Assembly (NCBI GenBank): GCA_001189345.1
Contig: LFKV01000005.1
Location: 1 to 64,000 of the forward strand
Source of the DNA: Candidatus Paraburkholderia kirkii
GTDB taxonomy: Bacteria > Pseudomonadota > Gammaproteobacteria > Burkholderiales > Burkholderiaceae
DNA: 64,000 nt
Direction: 5' to 3'
Of the stretch, positions 47,559 through 58,410 are shown piece after piece (the stretch's first letter is position 1; every line of letters starts with the position of its first letter). The translations under genes and the position numbers were made by a program. The notes under the pieces are model-generated. The model did not search any database. It was not told the origin of the DNA and saw only the letters and a program-made list of their open reading frames with translations.

Positions 47559-48350
47559 CGGTCTGCCTGTGAGGAGGCCGTTGGGGTCGCCCGGGAAGAG
47601 GCGGAAGCGCGCGGGCGGCGCTTCTTCCTGACGTGGCTCGCCTGGGCGAGCGCTTGCGCATCGGCGAGAAAGCGGTAGAGCAGTTCGCCGGTCGCGAGCA
47701 GATGGCGCGCGACCAGCGTCTGCGCCTTTTCGATGTCGCGCGCGGCGAGCGCCTCGAAGATCGCGCGGTGCTCGGCATCGGACGAATCCTTGTGGATCGG
47801 TAGCCCGAGCTTCAGACGCAGATAGCGCTCGCCGCGGCGATGCATCTGGCCGATCAGCTCCATCAGGCGCGGCCGGTCCGCGGGCGCGTACAGGCTCATA
47901 TGGAACTGCTCGTTGCGCACGACGTAGAGCGCCGGATCGGGCTCGTTCTCCGCGGCTTCGAGCAGGCGCTGCGCATTCGCGAGCGTCTCCGGCGTGTGGT
48001 GCGCGATCGCGATGCCGATGGCGAGACTCTCCAGCGACGCGCGAATCTCGTGGATCTCGCGCGCCTCGTCGGCGGACTGCAAGCTGACGGCCGTGCCGCG
48101 ATTCGGCTCGATCGTTACCCAGCCTTCGCTTTCGAGCTGGCGGAACGCCTCGCGCACCGGAATCGCGGAGACGGAGAAGCCGCGCGATCGCGTCCTGGCG
48201 CAGCGGCTCGCCTGGCACCAGCGAGCCCTCGACGATCGCGGAACGCAACGCATCCGCGATGAAGCGCGACGTGCTCTGGCGCGGCTCGAACTGCGCGTCG
48301 CAAAATGAGACCGGATGCGGTGATCCGGAAGCAGAGAGATCGGTCGGCAT
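47555..48350 (-). pseudogene. GntR/FadR-type transcriptional regulator, one frameshift
   Basis: From 48350 (MPTDLSASGSPHPVSFCDAQ) the winged helix begins with FIADALRSAIVEGSLVPGEP. Near 48172 the frame shifts within LSVSAIPVREAFRQLE, and the FCD effector domain follows (IHEIRASLESLAIGIAIAHH, RNEQFHMSLYAPADRPRLME, SSDAEHRAIFEALAARDIEK). It lies upstream of mdcA in the same direction and probably regulated malonate use together with the divergent MFS gene. Apart from the single shift the protein is well preserved. Confidence 0.82.
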
Positions 48351-48354
48351 GGCT

Positions 48355-48392
48355 AGGTGAAAGTGCGGGCTTGAGGTGAAAGTGCGGACTTG
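48355..48392. repeat. 19-bp direct repeat in the GntR/MFS intergenic region
   Basis: AGGTGAAAGTGCGGGCTTG is followed by a copy with one mismatch (48374-48392). It may be another microduplication or a pair of regulator sites. An AT-rich block with TTTTATATATAAAA lies just beyond, at 48411-48424, and is a likely promoter. Confidence 0.7.
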
Positions 48393-48509
48393 TCGCGTGT
48401 CAATATTCAAATTTTATATATAAAACTGCACGCGGAATCCCCGGTGCTTTCCTTAGACGCCATGACAAACACCAATCACCGGCGCGTTGTTAATTCCTTT
48501 AGGAGAGAC

Positions 48510-49819
48510 ATGGCCATGCCGACACTGCTGGATCGTCAGATAAGCGCCGCGCAAGCGCCGCGCGCGCCAGGAAGACGCCGCTCAACCGGTCGCAGATTAT
48601 GGGTTTCTGGGGTGCGTGGGCCGGCTGGACGCTCGACGGGATGGATTCGTTCATCTACGCGCTCGTGTTCGCGCTGGCGCTCACCGAACTGCTGCCGCGC
48701 TCCGGCTATGCCGCGACGCCGGCGAACGTCGGTCTCGCGGGCTCGATCCTGTTCGCGCTGTTCCTAGTGGGATGGGGACTGTCGTTCATCTGGGGCCCGC
48801 TCGCCGACCGCTTCGGGCGCACCAAGGTGCTCGCCGCGACCATCTTCACGTTCGCGATCTTCATCGGCTTCGCCGCGACCGCGCATACGGTGTGGGAGCT
48901 CGGCATCTATCGATTTTTCGCGGGCGTGGGCATCGGCGGCGAATGGGCGCGGGCGGGAACGTATGTCGCGGAGGCCTGGCCGGAGGATCGACGCAAGATG
49001 GGTGCCGGCTATCTGCAGACCGGCTATTACGCGGGATTCTTCCTTGCCGCCGTGCTGATGAACTATCGGTGCGGCGTTCGGCTGGCGCGCGATGTTCCTG
49101 GTCGGCCTGTTCCCGGTCGTCGTGTCGATCATGGTCCTGCTGCGCGTGAAGGAAACCGACAAGTGGGAGCGCGCCGAGGCCGTTCATCCGCACGTGAAGC
49201 ACGAGAGTTCGCTGAAAGCGATCTTCAACGCGCAATATCGCAAGCGCACCATCGTCGCGGCCGTGCTGCTGACCGTCGCGATCATCGGCCTGTGGGCCGG
49301 CGCGGTGTACGAGCCGTCGGCGGTCATTCAGCTCGCGACGAAAGCCGGCATGGGCAAGGCGGAAGCCGCGCGCATGGCGTCGATCGCCACGATCGTCGGC
49401 TGTCTCGCGCTGCCGCCGATGGCCGAGAAAATCGGCCGCCGCAAGACGCTCGCGGTGTACTTCGTCGGCATGGCAGCGTCGATCGCGCTCGCATTCGGCT
49501 GGGCGTTCTATCTGCCGAACGGGCTGGTGCCGTTCATCGCGCTGCTCGTCGTGCTCGGCTTTTTCGGCGGCAATTTCGCGCTCTTTTCGCTGTGTGGCTG
49601 CCCGAGCAGTTCGAAACCCGCGTGCGGGCGACGGCGTTCGCGTTCTGAACCTCGGTGGGCCGCTTCTTCGGCGCGATCGTGAACTTCGGCATCGGCGCGA
49701 TGGTGCTCAACATGAAGACGCTCGGCGTGCCGATCGCGCTCACGGCGATTGCGTTCCTGATCGGTCTCGCGGTCATTCCGCTCGCGCCGGAAACGAAGGG
49801 GCAGGAACTGCCGGGCTGA
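48510..49819 (+). pseudogene. MFS transporter, frameshifted
   Basis: ATG 48510 after AGGAGAGAC opens MAMPTLLDRQISAAQAP. An 11-base tandem duplication (48543-48564) then precedes a frame change, after which MGFWGAWAGWTLDGMDSFIY and GPLADRFGRTKVLAATIFTF follow, typical of 12-helix MFS sugar- or organic-acid importers. More shifts near 49075, 49590 and 49648 break the C-terminal half, which still shows MAEKIGRRKTLAVYFVGMAA and ends PETKGQELPG at 49819. It is divergent from GntR and mdcA, so malonate or a related acid is a plausible substrate. Confidence 0.82.
48543..48564 (+). repeat. 11-bp tandem duplication in MFS gene
   Basis: AGCGCCGCGCA is followed by AGCGCCGCGCG. It falls between the intact N-terminus and the first membrane helix, where the frame is lost. 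Confidence 0.85.
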
Positions 49820-49840
49820 GTGGCGCGAAGCTTCCCGCAG

Positions 49841-49877
49841 ACGGCGGCCCGCAAGATTCGAGGCCGCCGTTTTTTTG
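49841..49877 (+). terminator. Intrinsic terminator after the MFS gene
   Basis: ACGGCGGCC (49841-49849) pairs with GGCCGCCGT (49862-49870), followed by seven T. Confidence 0.88.
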
Positions 49878-50005
49878 CATGCGAACCTTGCTTTTCGTAA
49901 TCTGTTGCTCGGTAATAGGACGTTACCAAGTCGAACACTCGCGGCGGCATCCGTCCGATATAGTCCCGTCAACACAACAAACGACCCATCGAGGTGGGGC
50001 TTCAC

Positions 50006-50316
50006 ATGAACAAGGTTTCGAAGGCTTCCGTGCTGGCTGGCGCCGTCCTGATCGGCGGCTTGACGTTGTCCGGCGCGGCCATGGCGGAATGTCCGTGGGC
50101 GTGAACATCGGGGTACCCGCGCCTGTGTACGTTGCGCCGGCGCCAGTCTACGCGCCGCCCCCGCCGCCGGTCTATGCGCAGCCGGCCATCGTGATCGGCT
50201 GGCACGGCGACCGTTACTGGGACGGCCATCGCTACTGGAATCGCGACGAGTGGTATCGCAATCACGGCCACGGCCACGGATACGGACATGACCACGGCCG
50301 TCACGGCTGGCATTGA
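50006..50316 (+). pseudogene. Small secreted Pro/His-rich protein, one frameshift
   Basis: ATG 50006 gives a signal peptide (NKVSKASVLAGAVLIGGLTL, SGAAMA). A one-base change near 50090 then shifts the frame. The mature part reads MSVGVNIGVPAPVYVAPAPV, with repeated PAPVY, then GWHGDRYWDGHRYWNRDEWY and a His-rich end (HGHGHGYGHDHGRHGWH). It is a paralogue of the intact gene at 50585. His clusters suggest metal binding, but the function is unknown. Confidence 0.72.
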
Positions 50317-50584
50317 TCGTCTTGTCTGCGACAGGCGTTTCCGGGAAAGCCATCCGTCAGCAGCGGGTGGCTTTTTCATTTCCGTCGATGACCGAAGGAG
50401 GGATTCGCCACCGTCGAGCGGTTCGCGGGCAATTTCAGCCCGCGTGCAATGTAACAAAAGGTAAGCTTTCTCTTGACATTACGCCGGGCCAGGCAAAATC
50501 TTACAAAGCTGAAATATTGCGCTGAAAGCTTTCCGTTATATTTTGTCGCAAGCGAACAAGCAAAAGAGCGAGGCCCGTTTACAT

Positions 50585-50860
50585 ATGAACATGAATATCT
50601 CGGGACGTATCTTGGCGGGCGTGCTGGCCGTCTCGGCCTGGTGCGCGACGGGCGCCGCGCGCGCGGACGTGCACGTGGGCGTGAACGTTGGCATTCCGGC
50701 GCCGGTGGTGATCGGCTGGCACGGCAACCGCTATTGGGACGGCCGCCGCTACTGGAGCCGCAACGACTGGAATCGCCATCACGGGCATGGGCGAGGGCCG
50801 CATCGCGGACCGCCGCCGGGGCACGGACACGGGCACGGCGGTCCGAATGGACACCGCTGA
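50585..50860 (+). CDS. Small secreted His-rich protein, 91 aa
   Basis: The intact paralogue of the 50006 gene has a signal peptide (ISGRILAGVLAVSAWCATGA, ARA), then DVHVGVNVGIPAPVVIGWHG, NRYWDGRRYWSRNDWNRHHG and a tail with repeated HGHG and GP. The GWHGxRYWDGxRYW core is shared with the paralogue. Such proteins are common as short periplasmic proteins in Burkholderia. Metal binding is possible from the His content. A strong terminator follows. Confidence 0.75.
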   Translation: MNMNISGRILAGVLAVSAWCATGAARADVHVGVNVGIPAPVVIGWHGNRYWDGRRYWSRNDWNRHHGHGRGPHRGPPPGHGHGHGGPNGHR

Positions 50861-50891
50861 GCGCCCGGCCGGAAACGGCCGCAGCAAATAG

Positions 50892-50929
50892 AAAAGCGCC
50901 GCTCGCGTGACACGAGCGGCGCTTTTTTC
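50892..50929. terminator. Bidirectional intrinsic terminator
   Basis: AAAAGCGCCGCTCG and CGAGCGGCGCTTTT form a perfect 14-bp stem with a 7-base loop and T-run, between the convergent His-rich gene (+) and fabI (-). Confidence 0.93.
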
Positions 50930-50949
50930 CGAAGCCGTGAAACGCACGG

Positions 50950-51747
50950 TTATTCCGCCTCGCCGCCCATTCCGCCGACGACCGCGTGGAACCCGGCGTC
51001 GACATGGACGACTTCCGCGCTCACGCCCGCCGACAGATCCGACAGCAGGAACGCCGCGACATTGCCTACCTGCTCGATCGTCACGTTGCGCTTGAGCGGC
51101 GCGTTCTCTTCGACGAAGTTCAGAATCTTGCCGAAGCCCTTGATGCCGCTCGCCGCGAGCGTCTTGATCGGGCCGGCCGAAACGGCGTTGACGCGCACGC
51201 CCTTGCCGCCGAGCGACGGCGACGCCGCCATGTAACGCACGCTCGCTTCGAGCGAGGCCTTCGCGAGACCCATCGTGTTGTAGTTCGGCAGCGCGCGCTC
51301 GGCGCCGAGATAGGAGAGCGTGAGCAGCGAGGAGCCGTCTTTCAGCATCGGCAGCGCGGCCTTGGCGAGCGCGGGGAAGCTGTACGCGGAGATGTCGTGC
51401 GCGACGCGGAAGTTCTCGCGCGTCATGCCGTCGAGAAAGTCGCCCGCGATCGCCTCGCGCGGCGCGAAGCCGATCGAGTGGACGAGGTCGTCGAGGGTGT
51501 CCCAGCGTCCCCTGAGCGATGCGAAGAGCGCTTCGATCTGCGCATCGTCGGCGACGTCGCAGGGATAGACCATGTCGCTGCCGAACTCGGTCGCGAATTC
51601 GGTGATGCGCTCCTTGAAGCGCTCGCCGACATACGTGAACGCGAGCTCCGCGCCTTCGCGCTTGCAGGCTTCGGCGATGCCGTAAGCGATCGAGCGGTTC
51701 GACAGCAGGCCCGTCAGCAGAATTCGTTTTCCAGCGAGAAAGCCCAT
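50950..51747 (-). CDS. fabI: Enoyl-ACP reductase FabI (NADH)
   Basis: FabI reduces enoyl-ACP in the last step of each fatty-acid elongation cycle. The 265-residue short-chain dehydrogenase starts [20 protein letters not shown] (51747), after AAGGAGCATTC. Catalytic residues are Tyr146, Tyr156 and Lys163 in [20 protein letters not shown], the usual Y-X6-K arrangement of FabI. The frame is intact, as expected for an essential gene. It is divergent from the yej operon. Confidence 0.95.
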   Translation of the reverse strand: MGFLAGKRILLTGLLSNRSIAYGIAEACKREGAELAFTYVGERFKERITEFATEFGSDMVYPCDVADDAQIEALFASLRGRWDTLDDLVHSIGFAPREAIAGDFLDGMTRENFRVAHDISAYSFPALAKAALPMLKDGSSLLTLSYLGAERALPNYNTMGLAKASLEASVRYMAASPSLGGKGVRVNAVSAGPIKTLAASGIKGFGKILNFVEENAPLKRNVTIEQVGNVAAFLLSDLSAGVSAEVVHVDAGFHAVVGGMGGEAE

Positions 51748-51996
51748 GAATGCTCCTTCTTTGATGTCAATGTCGCGCGCGGGCGGCGGGGCTGAGTGCG
51801 GTCGCGAGTGCCGCGCGCATCGTGCGTCGCGCGATCGGCCTGCATGCGAGCCTTGAGCCGCAAGCCGAACGGCGCGTGATTTTGGGTAGAATTCTCTCAC
51901 ATCGCAATGCCCCGCCGAGGATTCTCGCGCGTTCGCTTCGGGCCTCCGCCCGGGTCACTCAACCGCTTCACGCATGCACATCGCGCCAAGAGGCAC

Positions 51997-53694
51997 ATGA
52001 CGACTCGCAAGACGATCCGCTCGTTCCGCGCCTCACGCAACCTGATCTGCAAGTTCATCGCCCTGGTGCTCGGCGGATCGATCGCATGGCTCGCGAGCCC
52101 GGCTTACGCGGTCCATGCAATCGCTCAATACGGCGAGCCCAAATATCCGGCCGGTTTCAGGCACTTCGATTACGTCAACCCCGACGCACCGCGCGACGGC
52201 ACGCTCGTGCTCGCCAACCCGAACCGGCTGACGAGCTTCGACAAGTTCAATCCGTTCATGCTGCGCGGCAATCCCGCGCCCGGTCTTTCGCTGATGTTCG
52301 AGAGCCTGACGGGACGGGTAGTCTCGATGAAGTGTCGAGCGCGTACGGCCTGCTCGCCGACGACATTGCCGTGGCGCCGGACGGCATGTCGACCACCTTC
52401 CACATCAATCCGAAAGCGCGCGTCTCCAACGGAGATCCGGTCACTGCCGACGACGTGAAGTTCTCGTTCGAGACGCTGAAGAGCCCGCAGGCCGCGCCGC
52501 AGTTTTCCGTGTACTTCGGACAGATCGCGCCTGATCGACCGGTACGACAACGGCCGCACCATTTTGTACCGGCGCAATCCCGATTACTGGGGCGCGTCGC
52601 TGCCGGTGCGGGTCGGCACGTTCAATTTTACGCATATCGACTACAAGCTGTATTCGGATGCCACTGCCCGCCTCGAGGCGTTCAAGGCGGGCGAGTACGA
52701 CGTGCTCGTCGAGTATGTCGCGCGTAGCTGGGTGCGGCGCGATATCGGCAAGCGCTTCGACAGCGGCGAGCTGATCAAGCGCGAGTTTCCGCAGCACAAC
52801 GGCACCGGCATGCAGGGCTTTTTCATCAACACGCGGTGGCCGCTCTTCAAGGACGTGCGCGTGCGCCAGGCGCTCGATTTCGAGTGGCTCAACCGGCAGC
52901 TGTTCTTCAATCAATACAAGCGCATCGACAGCTTCTTCGTCAACACCGATCTGCAGGCGAAGGGCAGGCCGGACGCAGGCGAACTGGCGATCCTGAATCC
53001 GTTGAAGAAGGATCTCGATCCGTCCGTGTTCGGAGCGATGCCGCGCCAGCCGGACACCGATCCGCCCGGCTCGCTGCGCGCGAATCTGATCAAGGCGCGC
53101 GCGATGTTCGCCCAGGCCGGCTGGACCTATCGCGATGGCGCGCTGCGCAACGCGAAGGGCGAGCCCTTCGTTTTCGAGATTCTGGACGACACGGGCGGCG
53201 GCGCGTCGATGGAGCCGGTCGCGGCCGCGTTCGGGCGTAATCTGCAGAAGCTCGGCATCGCGATGAACTTTCGCACCGTCGACTACGCGCTGATCCAGAA
53301 GCGTCTCGATGCATTCGACTTCGACATGACGAGCGTGCGCATGCCCGACGTGCAGGTGCCGGGCACCGAGCAGGTCTCGCGCTTCGGCAGCAAGTCCGCC
53401 GACGAGCAGGGCTCGGACAATCTCGCGGGCGTGAAGTCGCCGGCGGTCGATGCGATCCTGCAGAAAGTGGTCTCGGCGCAGACGCGCGAGCAGCTGGTCG
53501 ACGCGACGCACGCGCTCGATCGCGTCCTGATGAACGGCTACTATGTGGTGCCGCACTGGTACTCGGCGACGCATCGCGTGGCGTATCGCAACACGCTCGC
53601 ATATCCGGCGACATTGCCGCTGTACTACGGCGCCGAGGACTGGGTCATATCGACGTGGTGGGCCAAACCCGCACCCGCCGCCGCGGCGAAATAG
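51997..53694 (+). pseudogene. yejA: Peptide ABC transporter substrate-binding protein YejA-like, frameshift and deletion
   Basis: YejA-type SBP_bac_5 proteins bind oligopeptides, including microcin C, in the periplasm. ATG 51997 gives a signal peptide (LGGSIAWLASPAYAVHAIAQ), then GEPKYPAGFRHFDYVNPDAP, a YejA hallmark. Frameshift near 52313; the next frame has GLLADDIAVAPDGMSTTFHI. At about 52524 SVYFGQIA is followed directly by LIDRYDNGRTILYRRNPDYW, so 50-60 residues found in relatives seem deleted. The rest to 53694 is continuous. It heads the yejABEF operon. Confidence 0.85.
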
Positions 53695-53707
53695 AGGAAG
53701 GCGCGCC

Positions 53708-54747
53708 ATGTGGAGCTACATCCTTAAACGCATTCTCCTGATGATCCCGACGCTCATCGGCGTGCTCACGCTCACCTTCGTCGTGATCCAGTTCGTGCCG
53801 GGTGGTCCGGTGGAGCAGGCGGTGCACGACCTGCGGCGCGGCAGTGCGGAGGCGGGCGGCGGGGGCGGCTTCGGGCTGCGCACGCATACCGGCGTCGACG
53901 CGCAGCAGGTCGCGCAACTGAAGGCGCTCTATGGCTTCGACAAGCCGCCGCTCGAACGCTATTTCTCGATGCTCGGCAAGTTCGCGCGCTTCGATCTCGG
54001 CGACAGCTACTTCAGGCATCAGAGCGTGTGGTCGCTGATCGTGTCGAAGCTGCCGATGTCGATCAGCATCGGTTTGTGGACGTTCTTTCTCACGTATCTG
54101 ATATCGGTGCCGCTCGGCATCGCGAAGGCGGTCAGGAACGGCTCGAGGTTCGATGTCGCGACGAGCCTCGTCGTGCTCGTCGGCTTTGCGATTCCGGGCT
54201 TCGTGCTGGGCGTGCTGGTGCTGTTCGGCGGCGGATCGTTCTGGCAACTGTTCCCGTTGCGCAATCTCACCTCCGACAACTGGGCGACGCTCTCGCTCGG
54301 CGGCAAGATTCTCGACTACCTGTGGCACATCACGCTGCCGGTGGTCGCGTCGGTGGTGGGCAGCTTCGCCGTCGTCACGATGCTCACGAAAAAAGCCTTT
54401 CTCGACGAGATCCGCAAGCAATACGTGCTCACCGCGCGCGAAAGGCCTGAGCGAGCGGCGCGTGCTTTGGAAGCACGTGTTCCGCAACGCGCTGCTGCCG
54501 CTGATCGTCGGCTTTCCGGCGGCGTTCATCGGCGCGTTCTTCACGGGCAGCCTGCTCATCGAGACGCTGTTCTTGCTCGACGGGCTCGGTCTGCTCTCGT
54601 ACGAATCCGTCCGTGCAGCGCGACTATCCGGTCGTGCTCGGCACGCTCTATCTCTTCACGCTGATCGGCCTCGCGACTAAGCTTGTCTCGGACCTCTGCT
54701 ATGTCTGGGTCGATCCGCGCATCCAATTCGAACAACTGGAGCGCTGA
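53708..54747 (+). pseudogene. yejB: Peptide ABC transporter permease YejB-like, frameshifted
   Basis: YejB is one of two inner-membrane permeases of the importer. ATG 53708 starts MWSYILKRILLMIPTLIGVL with the first helix, then FVVIQFVPGGPVEQ, typical of DppB-type permeases. Membrane segments [20 protein letters not shown] and [20 protein letters not shown] follow. The frame breaks near 54447, in the EAA-loop region ([20 protein letters not shown]), and again near 54608, before the end [17 protein letters not shown] at 54747. It follows yejA by 13 bases. Confidence 0.85.
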
Positions 54748-54748
54748 T

Positions 54749-55864
54749 TTGAATCGAGCCGCTTCATCGAGATCGTCGCGGCGCGCCGCCAACGGCAGCG
54801 ACGCGCAACCGCTGCGCGGCGAAGTATCGGCGCCGCCGGGGCGGCGGGTATGGCTGCGCTTCAGGCAGCATCGGCTCGGATACTGGAGCCTCATCGTGTT
54901 CGTCGCGGCGTTCGTCATCAGCCTCGCGGGGTCGCTGTGGTCGAACGACAAGCCGCTCGTCGTGCGCTATCAGGGGCAGTTCTACTTTCCGCTCGTGAAG
55001 ACCTATGCGGAGACGACCTTCGGCGGCGACTTCCCGACGCCCGCCGACTATCTCGATCCGTTCGTGCGCGACCGCTTCAGCGCGCCCGGCAACTTCGCGA
55101 TCTATCCGCCGAATCACTACTATCACTACTACTACGACACGCTCAATTACTTCTCGAAGGGCTCGAATCCGGCGCCGCCCTCGCGCGAGAACTGGCTCGG
55201 CACCGACGACCGCGGCCGCGACGTGTTCGCGCGGCTCGTGTACGGCTTTCGCGTGTCGGTGCTGTTCCGCGCTCGTGCTCACCGCGATCGGCACGATTCT
55301 CGGCGTCCTGGCAGGCGCGGTGCAGGGTTACTTCGGCGGCAGGATCGATATCGCCGGGCAGCGTCTGACGAGATATGGAGCGCGTTGCCTGATCATCTTC
55401 GCGTCGATCTTCGAGCCGAGCCTGATCCTGCTGATCGTTCTCCTGTCGCTGTTCGGCTGGATCGGCCTGTCGGATTACGTGCGCGCCGAGTTCCTGCGCA
55501 ACCGCACGCAGGACTACGTGCGCGCGGCCCGCGCGATGGGTCTCTCGAACTGGCGATCATCTGGCGGCACGTCTTGCCCAACAGCCTGACGCCTGTCATC
55601 ACGTTCCTGCCGTTTCGCATGAGCGGGGCGATTCTCGCGCTGACGAGCCTCGATTTTCTCGGCCTGGGCGTGCCGTCGCCGACGCCGTCGCTCGGCGAGC
55701 TGCTCGCGCAGGGCAAGGCCAATCTCGATGCGTGGTGGATTTCGCTCTCGACCTTCGGCGTGCTCGTCGCGACCCTGTTCTTGCTGACCTTCATGGGCGA
55801 TGCCTTGCGCAACGCGCTGGACACGCGCATCGCCGATGCGGTCAAGGCGGGAGGCGGGCAGTGA
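54749..55864 (+). pseudogene. yejE: Peptide ABC transporter permease YejE-like, frameshifted
   Basis: TTG 54749 opens MNRAASSRSSRRAANGSDAQ, then the first helix SLIVFVAAFVISLAGSLWS and the YejE-type periplasmic loop (LVVRYQGQFYFPLVKTYAET, PNHYYHYYYDTLNYFSKGSN). The frame shifts near 55272, 55370 and 55555; collinear pieces include SLILLIVLLSLFGWIGLSDY and the EAA region TQDYVRAARAMGLSN with WRHVLPNSLTPV. The C-terminus [14 protein letters not shown] ends at 55864, overlapping the ATPase start by four bases. Confidence 0.85.
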
Positions 55865-57437
55865 GCGCCCCGCTGCTATCGATTCGGGACCTGCGCGTGC
55901 GCTTCGGCGACACGCTCGCCGTCGACGGCGCGAACCTCGACATCCGCGTGGGCGAGCGCGTGGCGCTCGTCGGCGAATCGGGCTCGGGCAAGAGCGTGAC
56001 GGCGCTCTCGATCCTGCGCCTGCTGCGCGACGCCGAACTCACCGGCTCGATCCGCTTCGCCGGCGAGGACTTGCTCGCGAAGAGCGAGCACGCGATGCGC
56101 GGCCTGCGCGGCTCCGACATCGCGATGATCTTCCAGGAGCCGATGACCGCGCTCAATCCGCTCTACACGGGCGGGACCAGATCGGCGAGATGATTCAGCT
56201 GCACGACGGCGCAAGCCCGCGCGAGGCGCGGCAGCGGGCGATCGCGCTGCTCGCGCGCACGGGCATTACCGAGCCGGAAAAGCGCGTGGACAGCTATCCG
56301 CATCAGCTTTCGGGCGGGCAGCGCCAGCGCGTGATGATCGCGATGGCGCTCGCGTGCCGGCCGCGTCTTCTGCTCGCCGACGAGCCGACCACGGCGCTCG
56401 ACGTGACGATCCGCGCGCAGATCATCGAATTGCTGCTGGAGCTGCAGCGCGACGAAGCGGAAAAGCGCGGCATGGCCGTGCTGCTCATCACGCACGACCT
56501 GAATCTCGTCAGGCGCTTCGCCGAGCGGGTCGCGGTGATGGAAAAGGGCGTGCTGGTCGAAAGCGGCGCGGTCGAGGACATTTTCACGTCGCCGCAGCAT
56601 CCGTACACGCAGCGTCTTCTGAACAGCAAGCCGAAGCGCAGCGTGCTGCCTGTGCTGCCGATCGCGCCCGTGCTGCTCGACGCGAAGAACGTGTCGGTCG
56701 ACTACCCGACGCGTCTGCCCGGTTTCGCCGGCTGGTTCCGGCGCGGCCGGTTCAAGGCCGTCGACGACGTCACGCTGACGGTCCGGCAGGGCGAGACGCT
56801 CGGCATTGTCGGGGAGTTGGGCTCGGGGAAATCCACGTTCGCGATGGCGCTGCTCGGCCTGCGGCGCATCTCGAACGGCGTCGTGCAGTTTCAGGGCCGC
56901 GCGCTCGGCGATTTTCGCGGACGCGAAAAAACCGTGCTGCGCTTGAATCTGCAGGTCGTGTTTCAGGACACGTTCAGCTCGCTGCCGCCGCGGCAGACGG
57001 TGGAGCGGATCGTCGGGGAAGGGCTTGCGCTGCATCGCCCGGAGCTGGACGCCGCCGCGCGCCGCGACAAGGTGGTCGCCATGCTGCGGGAAGTCGGCAT
57101 GGACCGCGCGGCGCTCACGCGTTACCCGCACGAGTTTTCGTGCGGACAGCGGCAGCGCATCGCGATTGCCCGTGCGCTGGTGCTGGAACCGAGCATCCTG
57201 ATCCTCGACGAACCAACCAGCGCACTCGATGTTTCCATTCAGAGTCAAGTACTTGCGCTATTGGCCGACATTCAGAAGAAGCACAACCTCGGTTACGTTT
57301 TCATTAGCCACGACCTGCAGGTGATCGGCGTGATAGCACACCGCGTCGCCGTGATGCGAAATGGTTTTGTCGTCGAGTCGGGCGAAGTAGAGAAGATTTT
57401 TGCGAACTCCTCGGACGAATACACCCTCAGCTTCTGA
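55861..57437 (+). pseudogene. yejF: Double ATP-binding protein YejF-like, one frameshift
   Basis: YejF carries two ABC ATPase domains for the importer. GTG 55861 starts [20 protein letters not shown]. Domain 1 has Walker [10 protein letters not shown] and signature LSGGQRQRV with [13 protein letters not shown] frameshift near 56178 splits it between the Q-loop region and [12 protein letters not shown]. Domain 2 has an altered Walker A (GELGSGKST, normally GESGSGKS), an altered signature (FSCGQRQR, normally LSGGQ) and [14 protein letters not shown]. The C-terminus ends early with SSDEYTLSF. The substitutions suggest relaxed selection. Confidence 0.87.
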
Positions 57438-57513
57438 GGGCAGACCTCGATTCCTAAAAATCTTTCTTTTTCACCAATTGGGTGCTCGTCTCGATTGTAT
57501 TTTTCTATTTCTT

Positions 57514-57542
57514 TTGACAGTTAAATAATTTATGGCTAGTAT
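57514..57542 (+). promoter_or_regulatory. Candidate promoter of the NlpC/P60 gene
   Basis: TTGACA (57514-57519) and TAGTAT (57537-57542) are separated by 17 bases in a strikingly AT-rich 167-base gap (57438-57604). The coding start is 63 bases downstream of the -10 box. Confidence 0.55.
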
Positions 57543-57604
57543 CCCTCAAAACTTTCGCGTATCTTCCTGATTTATCAGTCTTTAATTGTAAAATCTACCG
57601 ACCG

Positions 57605-58264
57605 ATGCAGCCACTATCGTTGACTCAGACATGCGCGCGCGCCGCCGCGAGCATGTTAATCGGCCTCCTGATGACAACAACTTCCGGCGCGTTCGCAGAC
57701 GAAGTCAGCAGTAGCAGCCAAAATGCCAGCAACGGCATTTTCTCCTCGAATAAATCCACTGGCGCAGCGAGCGCAGACGCCGCACCGGCTCCGGGCGGCG
57801 CGAAGTCGTTTCTGTCGGGCGTCGCGAGCAAGGCGGGCGACGTCGTCGTCGGCGCGCTCAACATGATCGGCGTGCGCTATCGCTGGGGCGGCAATTCGCC
57901 TGATTCGGGTCTCGATTGCAGCGGCTTTGTGCGTTACGTGTTTCAGGACACGCTCGGCATAACCCTGCCGCGCCGCGCCGAGGAAATGAGCCGCGTCGGC
58001 GAGAAGGTTCGCGTGTCGGATCTGAAGCCGGGCGATCTCGTATTCTTCAATACGATGCGCCGCTCGTTCTCGCACGTCGGCATCTATATCGGCGACAACA
58101 AGTTCGTGCATTCGCCGTCCACCGGCAGCACGATCCGCGTCGACGACCTGGAAGACGGCTACTGGGAAAAGTGCTTTCAGGGTGCGCGCCGCATCGAGAA
58201 CGCGCAGTTCAACGACGGCTCCGACCTGCGCCAGCGCGTGAACGCCACGATCGGCGGTTACTGA
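57605..58264 (+). CDS. NlpC/P60 (C40) peptidoglycan hydrolase
   Basis: C40 endopeptidases cut peptide stems of peptidoglycan. The 219-residue protein has an N-terminal signal sequence, a Ser/Ala-rich linker, and the catalytic domain from about residue 80: Cys105 in SGLDCSGFVRYVF, His157 in SFSHVGIYIG and His169 in NKFVHSPS. The frame is intact. It is probably exported to the periplasm and acts on cell-wall turnover. It follows the broken yej operon but has its own promoter and terminator. Confidence 0.88.
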   Translation: MQPLSLTQTCARAAASMLIGLLMTTTSGAFADEVSSSSQNASNGIFSSNKSTGAASADAAPAPGGAKSFLSGVASKAGDVVVGALNMIGVRYRWGGNSPDSGLDCSGFVRYVFQDTLGITLPRRAEEMSRVGEKVRVSDLKPGDLVFFNTMRRSFSHVGIYIGDNKFVHSPSTGSTIRVDDLEDGYWEKCFQGARRIENAQFNDGSDLRQRVNATIGGY

Positions 58265-58284
58265 TCGACCGGCTCGCCGCCGCG

Positions 58285-58319
58285 AAAAGCCTGCCTCCTT
58301 CCGGGACGCGGGCTTTTTG
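58285..58319 (+). terminator. Intrinsic terminator after NlpC/P60 gene
   Basis: AAAAGCCTGC (58285-58294) pairs with GCGGGCTTTT (58308-58317; one G-T wobble), with more T following. Confidence 0.75.
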
Positions 58320-58410
58320 CTTTTTGACGGTCCGAATACGCGCGCGAAGTCGATCGGCGCCATCGGAAAGCCTCATTGCACGCGCCTGCAAAAGCCGTTA
58401 TAGCTTTCAG

